A DNA stretch of 64,000 bases from Fictibacillus arsenicus (GCF_001999465.1 NZ_MQMF01000002.1:682001-746000); one strand, 5' to 3'. Shown: positions 16,777-25,314, counted from the stretch's first letter. Program-made: numbers and translations. The notes: generated by a model not told the origin, from the sequence alone.

Positions 16777-18330
16777 ATGAATCTTGATGAGTTTTTATAT
16801 AAACTTCATTACGAGACTGACAAAATAACTCCCCCTAGCTGGGAGGTAAACTGGGACGACGCGCCGCTTCCCTATAAACTTTACCGGGGTCTGCCAGCTG
16901 TGAAAATGACTTTAGAGATTCCGGACACACTGGAAGAAACGTCTAAACCCACTTTAAAAGAAATTAGCCACTTTCTTTGGTATAGCTTCGGACTGACGCA
17001 AATGAGCGAATCGTTCCCTTTTCCTGGCGATACGAACTCATGGACAACATGCCGGCGCTTTGTCCCATCCGGCGGAGGGCTGTATCCGAATGAACTTTAT
17101 CTGTATTTAAAAATTGAAGATTTGGCTGCTGGCATCTATCACTATGATGTTGCACACCACCGTTTAGTTTGTTTGCGGGAAGGAAATTTTGACGATTATT
17201 TAGATCAGGCACTCGGGAGCCGCTGTGACATTTCATCTTCCTTTGGAGCTGTTTTCATCTCGACTTTCTTTTGGAAGAACTTTTTTAAATATCATAACTT
17301 CTCTTATCGTCTGCAAGGTTTGGATGCTGGGTTTGTGATCGGTCAGCTGCTCGAAGTTGGGCGGCGTCTCGGTTTTGAAACAGGAGTCTATTATCACTTT
17401 TTGGATCGAGCCGTTAATCATCTGATCGGCATCAACGAAAACGAAGAAAGTGTCTATGCTGTGATACCTCTTTCTGTTGATAAAAAAATGACCTGGTTTC
17501 GTGATGAAGCGTCTGATCTGGTTTCGGCAGAAAATTTATGCGCTGAACTAAAACCGCTCCACCATCAGCATTACGTCCGGTCGAAGGAAATCATTGAATA
17601 CCCAATGCTGCTTAAGTTGAATGAAGCATGCATGATTGATCCTTTTACAACAGCCTCGGAAAGTAAGACTGCTAGAAAAGAAATGTGGAACAAACCTGCT
17701 GTTCCTCTGACTAAAGTCGACCGGTTATCTTATGATTTTTTTTCGGCATGCCGTAAACGATATTCACCTGGATTGGATTTTGTGTTAAAGCCGATTAACG
17801 AGCACACTTTATCATCTCTTTTAACTGAAACTCATGCTGTGAATCCTTATCGTAATGACCTGGATACAGGTGATCCACATCTTCCTTCCCGGATTTCAAT
17901 GTATGTAACCACCTATCAAATAGATGGATTGCGTAATGGGATGTATGTTTACAATAATTCAAAACACGGTTTAATTTCTTTAGCAGAAGGCGATTACCGA
18001 ACCGCATTGCAAGATGGATTGTTATCTGACTTTGTGAATACAGCTCAGATTCCTCTCTCGTTAACAATCGCTGGTGATAGAGATCACTATAAGCATGCTT
18101 ACGGATACAGAGGCCACAGGATTCAGCATATGGAAGCGGGATTGCTTTCCCATTCGCTGACTTTAGCCGCTTCTTCTTTAAACCTAGGCGCACATCCGAT
18201 CCTCGGGTTTCATGTCCCTTGGTATGATGAACTCTTTCAATTGAAAAAAAGGAAAAAAACTAGTCTGCTTCACATACCAATCGGGCACTATCAGCCAAAT
18301 GCAAGGCTACAAGGCAGTTTGCGGGTTTGA
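16777..18330 (+). CDS. SagB-type FMN dehydrogenase (azoline to azole)
   Basis: The 517-residue protein contains two nitroreductase-like halves. The first (about 60-250) has SGGGLYPNELYLYLK and AGIYHYD; the second (about 320-510) starts near KRYSPGLDF and repeats the fold. SagB-type enzymes use FMN to oxidise thiazolines and oxazolines to aromatic azoles. AAGGGGGA precedes ATG 16777, 20 nt after the cyclodehydratase stop. It is the last gene of the modified-peptide operon. Confidence 0.88.
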   Translation: MNLDEFLYKLHYETDKITPPSWEVNWDDAPLPYKLYRGLPAVKMTLEIPDTLEETSKPTLKEISHFLWYSFGLTQMSESFPFPGDTNSWTTCRRFVPSGGGLYPNELYLYLKIEDLAAGIYHYDVAHHRLVCLREGNFDDYLDQALGSRCDISSSFGAVFISTFFWKNFFKYHNFSYRLQGLDAGFVIGQLLEVGRRLGFETGVYYHFLDRAVNHLIGINENEESVYAVIPLSVDKKMTWFRDEASDLVSAENLCAELKPLHHQHYVRSKEIIEYPMLLKLNEACMIDPFTTASESKTARKEMWNKPAVPLTKVDRLSYDFFSACRKRYSPGLDFVLKPINEHTLSSLLTETHAVNPYRNDLDTGDPHLPSRISMYVTTYQIDGLRNGMYVYNNSKHGLISLAEGDYRTALQDGLLSDFVNTAQIPLSLTIAGDRDHYKHAYGYRGHRIQHMEAGLLSHSLTLAASSLNLGAHPILGFHVPWYDELFQLKKRKKTSLLHIPIGHYQPNARLQGSLRV

Positions 18331-18369
18331 TTTGGATGCCTTCGTTGTCGAGCGGTGTCGAAAATCGTT

Positions 18370-18465
18370 TAAAAAATGAATTACCCTGTATAAAATGCGG
18401 ATTACCCTTGATAAAAAGTAAATTACCGTGGATAAAAAATGAATTACCCTTTAATAAATGAATCT
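18370..18465. repeat. Degenerate tandem repeat of about 21 bp, four to five units
   Basis: Successive units share the pattern AATGAATTACCCTGTATAAA with variants (GCGGATTACCCTTGATAAA, GTAAATTACCGTGGATAAA). It lies directly after the dehydrogenase gene. Confidence 0.7.
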
Positions 18466-18513
18466 AGTAAGAACAAATTTAAAAATATGTTCTTACTGAA
18501 AACACACAACAAA

Positions 18514-18541
18514 AGCCTGAGGGTACAATCTCTCAGGCTTA
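18514..18541. terminator. Hairpin at the end of the modified-peptide operon
   Basis: Stem AAGCCTGAG / CTCAGGCTT with a 10-nt loop. The T-run is weak on the plus strand. Confidence 0.5.
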
Positions 18542-18574
18542 CGTTGTTCCATTGGTTCTTGTTTGAAATACAAC

Positions 18575-18601
18575 AAAAACCAAGCCGCAACTTGGTTTTT
18601 A
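18575..18601 (-). terminator. Terminator of the VOC gene
   Basis: AAAACCAAG-CCGCAA-CTTGGTTTTT, immediately beyond the minus-strand stop codon at 18619. Confidence 0.8.
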
Positions 18602-18618
18602 TTCAAAACATATTTGAT

Positions 18619-18990
18619 TTATCTATGCTGATCCACAAGAATTGGGTTTCCATCCGGATCTTCTATCATGAAACTTCCAGGTCCTTCGCTTGTTTCGTCT
18701 GCTTCAGTAAGCATCTTAATGCCTTTTGCTTTCAGCTCTTTTTGAAGTTCTCGAACGTCCGTAAATGAATCGAGATTTTCGGCATTTTGATTCCATCCTG
18801 GGTTAAATGTGAGGATGTTCTTTTCAAACATGCCTTGGAATAGACCAATCACACAGCTTTCATTCTTCATGATCAGCCAATTTTGTGTAATGTCCCCACC
18901 TAGGGTTGTAAACCCTAACTTTTCGTAAAATTCCTTAGATGCATGAATGTCTTTTACTGTTAAACTTGCAGAAAATGCGCCTAGTTTCAT
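18619..18990 (-). CDS. VOC-superfamily (glyoxalase/bleomycin-resistance fold) protein
   Basis: The 123-residue single-domain protein has two beta-alpha-beta-beta-beta modules. The N-terminal [20 protein letters not shown] and the C-terminal [17 protein letters not shown] motif are typical of VOC proteins. Substrate unknown. RBS GAGGAGG before ATG 18990. Monocistronic. Confidence 0.85.
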   Translation of the reverse strand: MKLGAFSASLTVKDIHASKEFYEKLGFTTLGGDITQNWLIMKNESCVIGLFQGMFEKNILTFNPGWNQNAENLDSFTDVRELQKELKAKGIKMLTEADETSEGPGSFMIEDPDGNPILVDQHR

Positions 18991-19070
18991 AGTTCCTCCT
19001 CTTAAAACTTGTTATTTTCTTACATCAAGTATAAATGAGGTTGGATCCTTTTCCAAAGAATTTCTAATTA

Positions 19071-19676
19071 TCATTTTTGGCGTTTCCTTATATATAATCC
19101 AATCAAAACTATGAATAACACGAACAGTACCACATAGATCACTTTAGAATAAACATCCATATAATGAGCGATTACATCCCACGATTCTCCAAAATAAGCT
19201 CCGAGGTTCACGAGTACCACGTTCCATATCAGGGTTCCGAGAGTTGTCAGCACTAGGAACACACCCAGGTTCATGTTAGACATTCCAGCAGGGATCGATA
19301 TCAAACTGCGAACGAGCGGAACAAAACGGCAGAAGAATACCGTCCAGGGACCATATTTATAAAACCATGCATCCGCTTTATGTATGTCCTTTTTCGTTAG
19401 ACGCAGAATATGCCCCCATCGGTCTACGATTTTCTCCATTCTTTCAACATCCAGCTGCCGGCCGATTCCGTACAACACTAAAGCACCCAGAACTGACCCC
19501 GCTGTTGCTGATAGGATTACCCCTAAAATACTCAGGTTAGCGGTTTGTGTCATAAACCCGCCAAACGTTAAGATGATCTCCGACGGGATGGGCGGAAATA
19601 TATTCTCGAGCGCAATCAGCAGTAAGATGCCAACATAGCCGAATTCATTCATGATGCTCGTTAACCAATTTTCCAT
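19071..19676 (-). CDS. DedA-family membrane protein
   Basis: The 201-residue polytopic protein has the DedA (SNARE-associated/VTT) pattern: ENIFPPIPSEIILTFGGF near the N-terminus and FFCRFVPLVRSLISIPAG in the centre. Bacterial DedA proteins act as undecaprenyl-phosphate or phospholipid flippases. About four to five membrane segments are visible. RBS AAAGGAG before ATG 19676. No operon partner. Confidence 0.92.
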   Translation of the reverse strand: MENWLTSIMNEFGYVGILLLIALENIFPPIPSEIILTFGGFMTQTANLSILGVILSATAGSVLGALVLYGIGRQLDVERMEKIVDRWGHILRLTKKDIHKADAWFYKYGPWTVFFCRFVPLVRSLISIPAGMSNMNLGVFLVLTTLGTLIWNVVLVNLGAYFGESWDVIAHYMDVYSKVIYVVLFVLFIVLIGLYIRKRQK

Positions 19677-19893
19677 CGTAAACTCCTTTAATCAAAACTA
19701 AGATGTACCCTTTTAATAGGCTCTGTACAAGTACGTTAATTTTTTAAAAAAGTTTCTATTAAAATAAAGTTCCTCTAAAAAAGCTTAGACGAAAAATAAA
19801 CAGCTTAACCAAACACTAAAGAGTAAAAGAAAAAACGTCCAGATTTAGACCAGACATTTTTACATCATTTAACCATTTCTCAAAACAGTAAAA

Positions 19894-20223
19894 TTAACCT
19901 TCTCCCAAAAATTCTGCAAAATACCAAATTCCAATCTTTCTTACTAGGTAATTTCTTAATTTCCCCTGGGTAGCTTTTTCAATCGGAGGTTTAGTTAGCG
20001 TATATGCTTTAGCGTTTATTTTTGCAAACTTCTCTTTATCTACTTTATTATGAAAATCATCTTCAACGATCCCCGATGTAATAGCTGCTATTGGATAGCC
20101 CATAAAAAAAACGTGTGTTTTTAAGGCTATACTTGGAGTGGAATGCAATAAAGTAAATACTATGATTAAAGAAATTATTACTAACCATCTCTTTTTATTT
20201 TGTAAAAAGTTACTCCACTTCAT
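19894..20223 (-). CDS. Small membrane-anchored or secreted protein of unknown function
   Basis: The 109-residue protein has a basic N-terminus and one hydrophobic segment (about 13-33), then a polar domain ending WYFAEFLGEG. No family is recognised. The start overlaps the end of the upstream GNAT gene by 14 nt, so the two share an mRNA. Confidence 0.6.
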   Translation of the reverse strand: MKWSNFLQNKKRWLVIISLIIVFTLLHSTPSIALKTHVFFMGYPIAAITSGIVEDDFHNKVDKEKFAKINAKAYTLTKPPIEKATQGKLRNYLVRKIGIWYFAEFLGEG

Positions 20224-20758
20224 ATTTATTATTAATGATAGCCAGTACTTGATGATCTTCCCACTTCCCGTTAATCATTACATTTTTCTTTGCAATTCCC
20301 TCTTTATGAAATCCAGCCTTCTCTAATATTCTTATGGATCCAATATTTTGAGGCATTACTTCAGCTTCAATTCGATGCAAATTAATCTGATTGAATCCAA
20401 AATCAACGATTAATTTCAGAGCCTCTGTCATATAACCCTTTCCGTTCCACTCTTTATCAAGAGAATATCCTACCATCGCCTTTTGAGCAGGACCTCTTTC
20501 CAGCTTAAAAAAACCAATTTGACCGATGAGTTCATTGTTTTCATTAAGGTATATACCAAAAGAGTATCCTAAATCCTTTTCTCTGTTCTCCGCCATCTTT
20601 TCCAGTCTTTTCACTTGTCCTTCCAACGTGTAAAAATCAGCATCACGATTAGGGGCATATTGATTAAAAAAATCCATGTTCCTTGTTTCAAGTTCTAGTA
20701 AAGATTCTACTTCACTCCGATCCACAGGATTTAGATATACATTCATACCTTTTATCAT
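20210..20758 (-). CDS. GNAT-family N-acetyltransferase (RimJ/RimL type)
   Basis: The 182-residue protein has the acetyl-CoA binding motif-A region MVGYSLDKEWNGKGYMTEAL and the INLHRIEAEVMPQNIGSIRI motif typical of ribosomal-protein or small-molecule acetyltransferases. I chose ATG 20758, six bases after GGAGGT; the open frame extends 15 codons further without a ribosome binding site. It is coupled to the small membrane protein downstream. Confidence 0.85.
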   Translation of the reverse strand: MIKGMNVYLNPVDRSEVESLLELETRNMDFFNQYAPNRDADFYTLEGQVKRLEKMAENREKDLGYSFGIYLNENNELIGQIGFFKLERGPAQKAMVGYSLDKEWNGKGYMTEALKLIVDFGFNQINLHRIEAEVMPQNIGSIRILEKAGFHKEGIAKKNVMINGKWEDHQVLAIINNKYEVE

Positions 20759-20801
20759 AACTAGACCTCCAAATTTTTGCAGTTGCGATTTAAAGAATTT
20801 C

Positions 20802-20842
20802 AATAAAAAAGAGCACTTCTCCTTCTGAAGAAATGCAACAAT
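20802..20842 (-). repeat. Terminator-type hairpin related to the region-4 repeat family
   Basis: GAGCACTTCTCCTTCTGAAG followed by AAATGCAAC resembles the hairpin half of the palindrome-terminator repeats concentrated at 36-62 kb, but lacks the palindromic core. Confidence 0.55.
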
Positions 20843-20975
20843 TTTAAAGATTTAATATAGAGTTACCTACTCCTTTCTTGAGTTATTACACCTTCCAATT
20901 TGGATGTATTTATAGTGTAAATCAGCGAATTTATGTAAAAACTAATGTTCATATTAATAAAGTTGGTGACTTATT

Positions 20976-21461
20976 ATGAAACATTTGTGGCTTTTTATCC
21001 TATTAGCCATATTATCCTTTAGTTCCTTATACATTCTGATGAAGAAAATGAACATTACTAATGTCTTGGGCTGTTATTTTTTCTCCAATGTTTTAATTAC
21101 AAATACAGGTGTAATCATTAATTTAAATTTAAAATTAACAAAGCAAGATCCCACAAGCACCTTGATTTTTTGGACACAAAAATTTCCAGAGCTTTCTCTC
21201 AAACCAGCGTTACTATTATGGTTGATTTATATTTTGTTCTCTAAGAGAAGTATTTTTAGTAAACTTATTCTTCTCTTTATCTTCTTAACCGCACTTATTT
21301 CAAGTGAAATATATTTCGTTCATATAGGTTATTTAGAATGGGTGAATTGGAACGTGTTTTATTCCTATTTGAGATACAGTCTAATTATTTTATTATTGGC
21401 TATTTACTCATTTTATCTAGAAAAACTTATTAATAGAAACAAAGAGGTGAATACGATATGA
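20976..21461 (+). CDS. Polytopic membrane protein, first of a coupled pair
   Basis: The 161-residue protein has four to five hydrophobic helices and little soluble sequence. It overlaps the next gene (ATGA), and both have the general look of the small Bacillaceae CBO0543-type membrane proteins. That family link is tentative. The ribosome binding site (GTTGGTG) is weak. Confidence 0.6.
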   Translation: MKHLWLFILLAILSFSSLYILMKKMNITNVLGCYFFSNVLITNTGVIINLNLKLTKQDPTSTLIFWTQKFPELSLKPALLLWLIYILFSKRSIFSKLILLFIFLTALISSEIYFVHIGYLEWVNWNVFYSYLRYSLIILLLAIYSFYLEKLINRNKEVNTI

Positions 21462-21961
21462 TTTTACCTCTTCCTGAGAAATTTGATGCGAATGAAATAT
21501 TTATTATCTTTTCCACAATCATTACCTTGTTCCTGGTGTATAAATCACCTAAACATTTGTCTGCTGTTACCCTCATTATTATTTGGACATTTAATGTTTT
21601 TCTTGCTTTGTTAGCCGATATCACCATAGGTATAAAACCTTACAACTTTTATTCTACAATTGATCATACCAAGCATGAATTATTTGATGTATTATTGCAT
21701 TTTATTACTTACCCAACTCTTCCTTACTTTGTTGTAAACTTCTATCAACATAAAAAACCCAATGGCATAAAACTTCTATCTTATATTATTTTTTGGGCTG
21801 GGATAGCGATCTCTATAGAATGGATTTCATTGAAGTTTCATGTTTTTACGTATACAGGTTGGAAATTGTATTTATCTTTTTTCGTTTATATCGTTGTCTT
21901 TGCCGCTAACATTTGGCTTTCAAACTTTATTGAAAAAAGACACCCTTACGAACGAACCTGA
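21458..21961 (+). CDS. Polytopic membrane protein, second of a coupled pair (CBO0543-like)
   Basis: The 167-residue protein has about five membrane helices with a central DHTKHELFDVLLHFITYPT and an EWISLKFHVFTYTGWKLY segment. This His/Asp-rich loop pattern resembles CBO0543-family proteins of unknown function. Translation is coupled to the upstream gene by a 4-nt overlap. Confidence 0.6.
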   Translation: MILPLPEKFDANEIFIIFSTIITLFLVYKSPKHLSAVTLIIIWTFNVFLALLADITIGIKPYNFYSTIDHTKHELFDVLLHFITYPTLPYFVVNFYQHKKPNGIKLLSYIIFWAGIAISIEWISLKFHVFTYTGWKLYLSFFVYIVVFAANIWLSNFIEKRHPYERT

Positions 21962-22064
21962 ACTAAAGATTCCATTAAATCACATTAAATTTCTATGAAA
22001 CATAAGCAACAAAATAAAAAGGTGTACTTGATTTGTTTACTAATTTAAATCTTTTGTAAAAACT

Positions 22065-22604
22065 CTAAAACTTTAATAAAGCGTACACCTTTAAATCTTT
22101 ATGTTCGCCTTTAACATACATTACTTTTCTACTTATTCCTTCAAAAGACATACCTAACTTTTTCATAACTTGCTCTGAACCCTTGTTTTCTAAAAAACAT
22201 CTTGCCTGAATACGCACTAAGTCCATACTTTCGAAACCAAAAGAAATGATTGCTCTTGCTGCTTCAGTAATTAGCCCTTTGCCCCAATATTCTTTTGAAA
22301 GAACATATCCGATTTCAGCACTATTGTGTTGTTGTTGCCACCACACAAAATGAACTGTTCCAATAAACTTACCATTTTCTTTTAGCTCAATTCCCCATGG
22401 AGCATCGTATTGAGGCAAAAATGAATTTATAAAATGGGTTGTATCTGATAAAGAAGAATGAGTATCCCACGTTACATATCTCGTTACTTCTTCATCAGAG
22501 GCATATAAATACATACCTTCAGCATCATCTAATGTGATTTTTCTAAGGATAAGATGTTCCGTTTCTATTTTAGGTATATCACCAAATTTTTTTATAATAT
22601 TCAT
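22065..22604 (-). CDS. GNAT-family N-acetyltransferase (RimJ/RimL type)
   Basis: The 179-residue protein has IETEHLILRKITLDDAEGMY at the N-terminus and the acetyl-CoA loop AEIGYVLSKEYWGKGLITEA at about 96-115. It is similar in layout, but not in sequence, to the GNAT at 20.2-20.8 kb. RBS GGGGTG before ATG 22604. Substrate unknown. Confidence 0.88.
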   Translation of the reverse strand: MNIIKKFGDIPKIETEHLILRKITLDDAEGMYLYASDEEVTRYVTWDTHSSLSDTTHFINSFLPQYDAPWGIELKENGKFIGTVHFVWWQQQHNSAEIGYVLSKEYWGKGLITEAARAIISFGFESMDLVRIQARCFLENKGSEQVMKKLGMSFEGISRKVMYVKGEHKDLKVYALLKF

Positions 22605-22671
22605 TTATTCACCCCTTTTAAATTTATCATAATAATTATATATTGTTTTACTTTTCCTTTGCTGAATACTG

Positions 22672-22834
22672 TTTCAGATAATGGGCTTTGCAGTTTTCTT
22701 TTTTTATAAAAATAAAATGGGTTGAGAAGCAATGAATGCATCGACAAAATTCAGTATATCAATAAAATACTTTATCTTTAATTACAGCCGTGAATCTCAT
22801 ATTGAAAAAGTTTTTCACTTCTTTTGAATTCATA
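22672..22834 (+). pseudogene. Decayed copy of the FusB-type 5' region
   Basis: The stretch with TGGGCTTTGCAG followed by a T/A-rich tract and GAGAAGCAATGAATGC aligns with the region just upstream of the FusB-family gene (24138-24212) at roughly 70 percent by eye. The frame after its ATG stops after about 31 codons and has lost FusB similarity. Confidence 0.4.
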
Positions 22835-22982
22835 AATCTCAAGTGATTACAGAAAAATTTTCATCTTTCAAAAAAGAAAAGCACATTTTGAAGTTTATTA
22901 TCTCGGGATAACGGATACATTCTCTGTACAGCCGACAAACAAGAAAATTGTCAGCTGAAAATATTTAAAGGAGGAATTTTCA

Positions 22983-23207
22983 ATGGCTAGAGAAGATCAA
23001 GGTAAAATGAGTAGAGAAGAAGCAGGTCGTAAAGGTGGAGAAGCTACCTCCAAAAACCATGACAAAGAATTTTATCAAGAGATCGGTGAAAAAGGCGGAG
23101 AAGCTACCTCCAAAAATCATGATAAAGACTTTTATCAAGAGATCGGTGAAAAAGGCGGAAACGCAAGAAATAACAATAACAACAACAATAATAATAACAA
23201 CGGATAA
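22983..23207 (+). CDS. KGG-repeat stress protein (GsiB-like)
   Basis: The 74-residue hydrophilic protein has three KGG modules: SREEAGRKGGEATSKNHD, EFYQEIGEKGGEATSKNHD and DFYQEIGEKGGNAR. This is the stress-induced KGG repeat of B. subtilis GsiB and plant LEA-like proteins. It ends with a run of 11 Asn encoded by an AAC/AAT microsatellite, which is unusual and probably variable in length. RBS AAAGGAGG before ATG 22983. I could not identify a SigB promoter with confidence. Confidence 0.88.
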   Translation: MAREDQGKMSREEAGRKGGEATSKNHDKEFYQEIGEKGGEATSKNHDKDFYQEIGEKGGNARNNNNNNNNNNNG

Positions 23208-23216
23208 AACCAATAA

Positions 23217-23252
23217 AAACTCGGACCTTAATGTAAGGTCCGAGTTTTTTTA
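23217..23252 (+). terminator. Terminator of the KGG gene
   Basis: AAACTCGGACCTTA / TAAGGTCCGAGTTT with a 3-nt loop, followed by T residues. Confidence 0.9.
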
Positions 23253-23297
23253 TCTTTTTTATATTCAAAACAAAATGACAGTTATAATCACCAGCTA

Positions 23298-23774
23298 TCA
23301 CGCAGCAAATCTCTTACGATAATATGGTTCTAGAGAGTGGTGCATCAAGAGTTCAAACAATTCCATGTGTCCCGGCAAACTAAGTCTGTCACCAAGCAGT
23401 TGCTTAGCTTTTTCCCATGCATTTGTCTCAGCACGCAATTCAACTCTTCTTCTTAAATAATCTACTTTTATAGTATCTAATTGTTCACAAATATCTAAGA
23501 GAGTATCGTCCATGGCATGACCTAATTCATGTGCAAATACAATAGCTGCATGTATCTCGAAAGGCTTTAATGATTTATATAATGAAAGACACTGATTCTC
23601 TAATCCTTTTATATAAAGCGTGATCTTATTTTCTTTTGGATTATATACCCCGCCAGCTAATGGCCGAGTTTCTGAGTGGTCTTTAATTTCGACTATTATA
23701 TTAAGAGATGATTCCTTCATTATTTCTTCTACTATTTTTATAGATAACACCTGCCTGATTAAATTTCTAATCAT
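23298..23774 (-). CDS. HExxH putative zinc metallopeptidase
   Basis: The protein of up to 158 residues has the zincin motif AAIVFAHELGHAMDD at mid-length and a downstream helix with VELRAETNAWEKA, a possible third-ligand Glu. This resembles ImmA/IrrE-type or other small gluzincin peptidases. No HTH domain is attached. The start is uncertain: a TATAAT-like box lies just upstream of ATG 23774, and AGGCAGGTG lies inside the frame, so the real start may be further in (for example ATG 23720). Confidence 0.6.
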   Translation of the reverse strand: MIRNLIRQVLSIKIVEEIMKESSLNIIVEIKDHSETRPLAGGVYNPKENKITLYIKGLENQCLSLYKSLKPFEIHAAIVFAHELGHAMDDTLLDICEQLDTIKVDYLRRRVELRAETNAWEKAKQLLGDRLSLPGHMELFELLMHHSLEPYYRKRFAA

Positions 23775-23964
23775 TAATTTATTATAACAATATTTGTAGC
23801 AATTTAGCATTGAATATGTATTAAACATTTATAATATTCTTGAAGAAATGTACCATTTTGTTGAAAAAGTACATGTGATATCTATAATAGAATCAATCAC
23901 TTAGTATTATGAGTAAAGTGTTTCCTTACTGAAAAAAACAAATTCCTTTTGTCATTATATATAT

Positions 23965-23993
23965 TTGCAGTTCTCCAGAATACTTCCTATAAT
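23965..23993 (+). promoter_or_regulatory. SigA-type promoter of the FusB-family gene
   Basis: TTGCAG, 17-bp spacer, TATAAT. The predicted transcript begins near 24000, about 200 nt before the coding start, so a long leader is transcribed. Confidence 0.75.
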
Positions 23994-24021
23994 AAAATGT
24001 GATGAATGGAGTGTGATGGAA

Positions 24022-24108
24022 ATGGCAAATCAATTTGCCGTAATCAAAAGCTGCTCATGCGAAGCCTTGTTGTTAGGGCGATACTTTGTATGGGCGGATC
24101 GTAAATAG
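24022..24108 (+). CDS. Leader peptide of the FusB-family gene
   Basis: The 28-codon frame MANQFAVIKSCSCEALLLGR followed by YFVWADRK has GGAGTG eight bases upstream of its ATG. It lies at the start of the transcribed leader. Inducible fusB genes are described as controlled by translational attenuation through a leader peptide, and this fits that layout. Confidence 0.6.
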   Translation: MANQFAVIKSCSCEALLLGRYFVWADRK

Positions 24109-24200
24109 ATAGGATTGTCGCCTTAGAGCAGTTATCGTTTCTAATAGTGGGCTTTGCAGCTTGTTTTATTTTTTATTAAAACAAAAGGAGCTGAAAAGCA
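24050..24200 (+). promoter_or_regulatory. Attenuator-like RNA upstream of the FusB-family gene
   Basis: Mutually exclusive pairings are visible. CTGCTC pairs with GAGCAG and AGGGCGA with TCGCCTT, in one nested helix. GCGAAGCC can instead pair with GGCTTTGC, and AAGCTGC with GCAGCTT. The first two left arms are inside the leader peptide, so ribosome stalling would change the fold. Formal folding was not done. Confidence 0.55.
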
Positions 24201-24851
24201 ATGAATACACCATTCATTAGAAACCATCAATATAACCTCATCAAAAAACAGGTCGGACATTTGCAGCATGCCTGCAATAATGGTGCTGACCCTAAAGTCA
24301 TTGACGCGGTAGAGTTTAACGCTCTATCTACTATGTTGGATTCGTTTCCGGAACTAACTGATTCTCAAAAACATACGTTAGAAAAGTTTGTGGGTTTACG
24401 TAAAACAGAAGAATTTCAGCAATACTTCATTTCTCTGGAACCTTATTTAGAAGCATTTTCACAAGTAACTGGAAAACAGATCCTGAAGTTGTTCCCGAAG
24501 ATCAAGAAGTTAAAGACACCTAACTTAAATGCGATCGATCATCACCAGATCAGCTATCTGGGCTGGGTGGACATAGCAACTCAAAAGCTGTTCATCGTCT
24601 ATCATCTAAACGGCAAAACGGTGGGCATTCAAGGGCGTTATACACCTGCGAACAAAGGAGTTTGCTTTTTATGTAATGGGATTGGTGATGTGGCGCTGTT
24701 TTCAGCGGTCACCAAATCTAAACCGGAGAACGCATCACCTGATTACTATAAAGCAATCGGTAACTATATGTGCGTGGACAGTCATGAGTGCAACAAGAAG
24801 ATTACGAGCGTTGCGGTGTTGGAGAAATTTCTTCATGAGGTTCTTTACTAA
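24201..24851 (+). CDS. FusB/FusC-family EF-G-binding protein
   Basis: The 216-residue protein has an N-terminal helical bundle (about 1-100) and a C-terminal treble-clef zinc domain. CFLC (about 160-163), an intervening stretch and CVDSHEC (about 190-196) provide the zinc ligands. FusB-type proteins bind EF-G and help release it from the ribosome, giving fusidic acid resistance. Chromosomal Bacillus homologues may act generally in translation recovery. AAAGGAG lies before ATG 24201. The long leader suggests inducible expression. Confidence 0.85.
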   Translation: MNTPFIRNHQYNLIKKQVGHLQHACNNGADPKVIDAVEFNALSTMLDSFPELTDSQKHTLEKFVGLRKTEEFQQYFISLEPYLEAFSQVTGKQILKLFPKIKKLKTPNLNAIDHHQISYLGWVDIATQKLFIVYHLNGKTVGIQGRYTPANKGVCFLCNGIGDVALFSAVTKSKPENASPDYYKAIGNYMCVDSHECNKKITSVAVLEKFLHEVLY

Positions 24852-24877
24852 GTAAAAATATATAAATAATACAAAAT

Positions 24878-24915
24878 AGCCATCTAATTCGCATATGAAT
24901 TAGGTGGCTTCTTTT
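24878..24915 (+). terminator. Terminator after the FusB-family gene
   Basis: AGCCATCTAATTC / GAATTAGGTGGCT with T-run. The arms closely resemble the hairpin at 62038-62069, suggesting a shared terminator sequence. Confidence 0.8.
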
Positions 24916-24942
24916 TGTTAGCAAAAATCAACGTTTATTACA

Positions 24943-25314
24943 TTAATTACCCCAAGTACCCCAGCCGCTTGGTGTGCCTTGACCTCCCCATGGTGATGGG
25001 AAAGCTTGACCTTGACCATACCCCTGACCACCCATGCCGCCCGGAAGACCGCCTTGGTGTCCGAATTGTGGAGGAATAGGACCGTTATAAGGTGTCCAAC
25101 CACCTATCGCTTGTAAAGGTAAAGTTATTGATATATCTTCTGTTGGAGTAAATATTTTAAAATATACGTCTCCAGTGTTTGTTTGTGTATTCAAAGTATA
25201 ACCTGTAATTTGAACAATCACTTGACCATAACCAGGTAAATTAGTTATCCCATAGCTGTTCACATTATAGATATTAATTAATTCTTGAGCACTCAATCTT
25301 GTGTGTTGAAACAA
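24943..25314 (-). CDS. Gly-rich protein, paralogue of the gene at 25.5 kb
   Basis: The 123-residue protein has a beta-rich core with PGYGQVIVQITGY and a YNGPIPPQFG motif, then a Gly/Gln/Trp-rich tail (GGMGGQGYGQGQ). It shares the start MFQ, the GYGQV core and the Y-GPIPP-FG motif with its divergent neighbour. TTG 25314 follows GAGAGGG. A spore-surface or envelope role is possible from composition only. Confidence 0.65.
   Translation of the reverse strand: MFQHTRLSAQELINIYNVNSYGITNLPGYGQVIVQITGYTLNTQTNTGDVYFKIFTPTEDISITLPLQAIGGWTPYNGPIPPQFGHQGGLPGGMGGQGYGQGQAFPSPWGGQGTPSGWGTWGN

Noticed and set aside
22870-22982. Possible SigB promoter before the KGG gene
   Set aside because: GTTTAT and GGGATA are present but only about 6 bp apart, not the 12-15 bp needed.
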